This document shows positions 59,601 through 64,000 of a stretch of DNA of 64,000 nt, one piece after another. The notes under the pieces were generated by a model that saw only the letters and a list, made by a program, of their open reading frames with translations, was not told where the DNA came from and made no database searches. A program made the translations under genes and the position numbers. The stretch is from Opisthorchis felineus (Eukaryota; Platyhelminthes; Trematoda; Opisthorchiida; Opisthorchiidae), in the NCBI GenBank assembly GCA_004794785.1, contig SJOL01010112.1, positions 1,167,283 through 1,231,282 of the forward strand. Reading direction: 5' to 3'. Positions within the stretch are counted from its first letter, which is position 1, and each line of letters begins with the position of its first letter.

Positions 59601-60765
59601 AAGCAATCCACCACAGGAACAGGAGTAAACATTCCACATAGACCCGAAATGTTCATTGGAGCAGTGACATACTTACACCGTGCGGGGAAGGGGAAGCATT
59701 CGTATGACTCCGAGGTTCCGAGGTTTTTTCAGACGTGCACTAAACGGACAAAAATCGAAATGATGGTCTGGATAGATAGCAGATGTATGTTTATCAAAAA
59801 CGACCGGACGATTGGTTACAATTGGAAGCTATCATGATCAGTGGTCGAAGCGCAATTTTAGCGACGTGCAAGGCACGAGAGTTTTGTAGTGACTAATGCA
59901 TACCTGTCTGCAACTACATCGATGTGTGTGGATGATGGGACACGTCGACAACTCTTTAGTACTATTGCGACAGAGATCTCGGCCGAAGGCTACCTTGTGT
60001 GGCCTATCCCTGGTAGCACAAAAGCCCAAAACAAGGGGGAAAGGGGAGAAAATTACCGGTAAACCGGTCACGTGGTTGCAGTAGACAGTAAGTCATGCGC
60101 TCTCACACGTGTCCGTATTATAGTGAAAGAAACGCAGAGTGCAGTTTTCGTACCATCGTCAGAAGTATTAGTTTGTGCTCACCAATATCACGTACCTCAG
60201 CTCCATGATAGTGCCGGTCGCCGAACGGACAACAGCCATTAAATGCACACCACAACCCCTTGACAAAACGACCTTTTACAGACATTTCTTGGTCTAGTCA
60301 ACCACTACCACACTTTTGTTCCATAGATGTATGAATTACGGGCACCTGTTGAGGCTGTCTTATCGAACTGGGTTTTACTGAAATCAAGAACGTCCTAATC
60401 TCTGACCTACTGATTCCTCACTGTAGCCCTACGCTGCCTATCAGAAAACAGCATCAGAGCGATCTTGGTGTATCAATTCGTGAATTGTGGTCAAAAAGCT
60501 CATACACTTTATGTGCATTAACCGTGTCGGAGTAGAATTACAGTTCGGTTGGAAAACAGGGACTGGTATCTCTTATGTTTGAAGGTTAAAAAGCACCAGA
60601 AGCTGTTTTATGGTCGATATTTTTAGTTCTGCCCTAATCATAAACCCTTGTTGTCAAAAACAGGTATTACTTTGCACACAGTAATAGGGTGCAGTCATAA
60701 GCTAAAACACACTACTACTGGCATGCGGTTTTAAAACAAGTTTCCGCTGAAAGTAGTGTTTTGAG

Positions 60766-61283
60766 TACGCAGATGCTTTGTCAAGAGTGATTTCACAGCC
60801 TAAATGCCACATCACCACAGACTCAAGCGTTCTACGTGCGTTTCACACTTTCGCGAGTCAACTTCTGGTTACTGCAAACGCAGTTAGGGCCAAAGAGCCA
60901 AGGATTTGGGGTACTTTTATGACACAGTTCACTGATGGTTGTACTGGGCAGTTCAGCAGGTGAAGATTTACGGGTGTACGGTGCCAGATTATCTCGTGGT
61001 TTTAACTAAAACACTGCAAGACGAAGTTCTAAAACAACTACACAGTGGACACTCAGGATTCAGCCGAAAAAATCTATTGGCGATTCATGGGCCAAGATAT
61101 AGAAAAGTTTGTTCACACTTGCCACCAATGCATCATGGCCTCAAAGTTACCCGTTATATGTGAACAGCATTTACGGCTAGCTCCATGAAGTCCGTAGTCT
61201 CGTGCCAAACTTTGTGGTTGTCGACGTGTCACATCAACCATTTTGGACCGTGCAGTGTGACTACGTCTATTGGTGCCACCAAA
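60766..61283 (+). pseudogene. second Ty3/gypsy fragment: RNase H end and integrase
   Basis: YADALSRVISQ (60,766 on) marks the end of RNase H. Then come VLKQLHSGHSGFSRK with the two zinc His (61,041-61,052), CHQC with the two zinc Cys after a frameshift (61,120-61,131), FVVVDVS (Asp of the integrase core at 61,223-61,225), and TTSIGATK. It is on the opposite strand to the first element and has a different linker, so it is a separate insertion. No reverse transcriptase was found upstream. Confidence 0.8.
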
Positions 61284-61343
61284 TAATATGAGCTTCCACT
61301 TGATGTCCTGCTGGATGCCTTCCAACAACCGAGTAGAACACTC

Positions 61344-61366
61344 CCCCCCCCCGAAAAAAAAAAGCA
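61344..61366. repeat. poly-C / poly-A junction
   Basis: About ten C, one G, about eleven A, directly downstream of the second gypsy fragment. Low-complexity junction; possibly the scar of an insertion. Confidence 0.7.
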
Positions 61367-61369
61367 GAG

Positions 61370-63290
61370 AAGAGGATTGTGAAGACAAACACGGTGGCCC
61401 GTAAAAGTAGACATTCCAGACAAACTCAGTGCTTTATCCAGTGCCTTTGTGTTGATCCCACAAAGAAATCTTACTACTAATAAGTAGCTTTCTACGGAGG
61501 GAGCTATAGAGGGCATATGGTCGGGCGTCCCCACGTGCGCATACCTTCGAATATTCGTCTCCTTGTATCAGCTTGCTGTGACATCCAGCGCCTTCTCTAC
61601 ACAAATCGTATTCGTGTTTGACCCTGCGTTTACTACTGCTTCGTGTTTTGTTTTTCTTTGGGTCGTGCTCACGACCATTAGGTTGTAATTGCATACACCA
61701 GTCCCCCAAGCTTCCTCACCGAACCAGCCAGGTAGCGCAGCAGTCCACTAGCAGTTACAAAAGCTATGAAAACTTTGTCTCCTTCAAAGTTTTTTGCATT
61801 ACGAACTACGAAGATGGGACGGAACACTCGACCACTCGCATAACACTCTTGCAGGGGAAAAGTTAGTGGCTGTGATTGTTGTTACGACCAAAACGATATC
61901 TTCGAGTGACGGGTAATACTGGAACCCCACGAAGTAGGGAAAACAAAGTCGGGGTTACGTTTCTTTACGGTACTGTTAATGTATAACACCAACTCATAAA
62001 AATACGCTAGACTCGACGGAAGATACCTGTCTGCAGCAAGTGATCCATTTGGATTATAAGCCATAGATTATTTGGGAGCCCCAAGGTCAAATAGACATGA
62101 ATAATAGAACGAATAAAAACCATCGTTTTCGGAAAAGTTTGATAACAATCCCGATTGTTAAGATTGGCTAATCAATCGGTTTCAAACTTTTTTCAACTGA
62201 TTGAAAATAAAAACCAGTTCACGTGCAAGCTTTAAACACAAAAGTGAAGTGAGCGTTGGAAATACCCATTCTAACCACACAGCTCATTGTCTTGGTCTGG
62301 GCGTGAACACACAAACAACCGCAGAAACGCATTCTTCTGCTGTCTACCCCAAACCATAGTTGTACAGTGTCCCATTGGAGCTGCCTGCGTACCAATCGAG
62401 TCGCTTTCATTTGACCTTGTACTGCGTTATTTTAAGTTCGTGTTCCATCAATCTTGCATTTCCGTCCTAGTTGTTACCTGCTGCAATCATTTACTCCACC
62501 GATTCATTGCATGAACTTGTTTGGTCGTTCAAAGAGTGTGAATTATAGCGACACTTCTCGTGATGTCAACAATAAATTATCCCTCTTTGTTGGGAATACG
62601 TCCGTCACCAATTTATGCAGTGATCTCCCCAATGAGGGTATCCGTTTTCTGGGTAGGGTTTCAGCGCAAAATTTTAACCGGATAGCCACACAGGTATCTA
62701 ATAAACCGGAAATTAGGAACTAAGTTTTGCTGGAATGGACAGCTTTCGTTTATGCAAACAGTTTTCCACAAGGTGACAGAAGTCAAGAGATGTCTACCTA
62801 TTGAATACAGGTACATAGTGGCTTCCCTCGACTGCTGCAGGTAGGTCCCTGATAGGCAGACAACGGAAAGCCAATAGTGAGCCGGATTCTCACTCAACTT
62901 CGACCTTGTTTCCCATGAATGTCTGAAAAGTGGGTCAGCGACAGACGCTCGCGTAGAGCCGATCCGTAATGAGACAGTCTCGTACTGGTAGTTCGCACCA
63001 GAGAAGGCCTTACTAGTTTGGTGAGGGACTGGTGCTGTTCCACGTGATCACAGCTCTACTCACAAGTTTAAACAATGCTTCGGTAGAGCATATGTGTTTC
63101 CGCGCAAGATGACTTCGGGTAATTAATTAGGTAAAGACATCCTGTGATCCAAACAGCATTTGTCTGTTGTTTTTTTTTCAAGGAAGACAGGCCATTGTTA
63201 GCAGTATGCGAAGGTATCAGTCGCACACATTGCCTTACTCGGCCGACCAATAAGTGAACTCGCTGAATTTGCGTGTGCTGTTTGGTATAT
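61370..63290. other. nothing recognised
   Basis: Overlapping short frames only. The integrase remnant does not continue in any frame that I could follow past 61.3 kb. Confidence 0.35.
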
Positions 63291-63291
63291 G

Positions 63292-64000
63292 TCATCGGTT
63301 ATGAGAATCTCACCAGTGGTCTCTAAGACACTCAACTCCGGAAAACTGATTAAAGTTATTTGGTAATCCGCCGCTCGCAAAAGAGAAACGCTGAAATTAC
63401 ATGGCAATCGGGAGCAGGTGTGTCCTTAAATAAACCCTGGATCTTCGTTTCCGTTATCTTTGCGCTAGCCCAAACTTATTCTCCCACTTAGGCAGCAACG
63501 TGACAAGTATGAAAACCTTTGAAGCATAGACGGTTGGTTTCATGGCTGGTTTGTCATCAAACAAGTGGTCTTGTAGGAGGAAGAATAGTAGTTCAGCATA
63601 TTTAGAACAAATTAACGTAAGGCCACTAAACCTCAACTGTTTTGATAAGTTACTTGCAAGACATTCCCGAAACTTAGAGGAATGAACAGACTTTTCTAGT
63701 ACATTGGATGGAAGCATATTTATCAAGTATGGTTGGGATATGGTTGGGACCGAGGGTCGGATTTTGCTTGGTTAATCTATCTATTTGTGTGCAGCTCTGG
63801 AAAAAAACGCGGTCACTTGGCCTATGAGTTGCATCTGGTCCAATCAGCGACGGCAAGTCATAGCACGGATAGAAGACATACATGCATCATTTCGTAACTT
63901 GAAATAATAGCCTTTGGTCTGCTATTTTTGTTGCGACGATCAGACGATAGATTGCTTACTTCAAGTCCACTGTCATTTGTTAAATCGTCCTGCCGTCCTG
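63292..64000 (-). mobile_element. 0.7-kb repeat element, copy B, runs off the window end
   Basis: Inverted, nearly identical partner of copy A, reaching the last base of the window, so its far boundary is unknown. The same coding-like frame lies at 63,454-63,726. Past the boundary at about 63,292 the frame of another ORF (63,198-63,407) runs on into unrelated sequence. Confidence 0.8.

Overview
The window looks like nuclear DNA of a parasitic flatworm (trematode or cestode; I cannot fix the species). It has no long open frames, but it holds dispersed tRNA-derived SINE copies, decayed Ty3/gypsy retrotransposons and, on the + strand, many very short candidate exons of the kind described for flatworm micro-exon genes (MEGs). 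There is no operon, ribosome-binding site or rRNA, and no functional tRNA that I could see. Nearly all open frames of 60-170 codons appear to be chance frames.

About 1-5.3 kb: AT-rich, with a few weak candidate micro-exons. About 5.3-23 kb: the main result, a + strand array of candidate micro-exon genes. Three signal-peptide-like first exons (5,372; 7,807; 14,874) each end at a GT donor in phase 1. Downstream I found by eye more than 20 candidate exons of 6-63 nt with a pyrimidine-rich acceptor and a good donor. Each is a multiple of three, enters and leaves in phase 1, and is open in that phase. Several are similar enough to suggest duplicated exons or genes. Joined in phase 1 they would make small secreted proteins assembled from 2-21-residue blocks. 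Gene boundaries are uncertain; I describe four provisional loci (5.4-7.7, 7.8-14.8, 14.9-17.9, 18.2-22.6 kb).

About 23-33 kb: no gene that I can support, apart from an (ATTT)n tract and an unconvincing Cys-rich last exon. About 33-64 kb: richer in G+C and dominated by repeats. These are SINEs, some as head-to-head pairs; a head-to-head inverted repeat family (35.2-35.7 and 58.6-59.1 kb); a 0.7-kb element present as two nearly identical inverted copies (38.1-38.8 and 63.3-64.0 kb); a roughly 450-bp repeat at 47.4 kb whose second copy lies directly 3' of a decayed Ty3/gypsy element and may be its LTR; that gypsy element on the - strand (54.2-57.5 kb, gag to integrase in order); and a second gypsy fragment on the + strand (60.8-61.3 kb). 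Both retroelements carry stops and frameshifts and are presumably dead.

All exon calls come from reading splice signals by eye and were biased toward finding multiples of three. They need transcript evidence.
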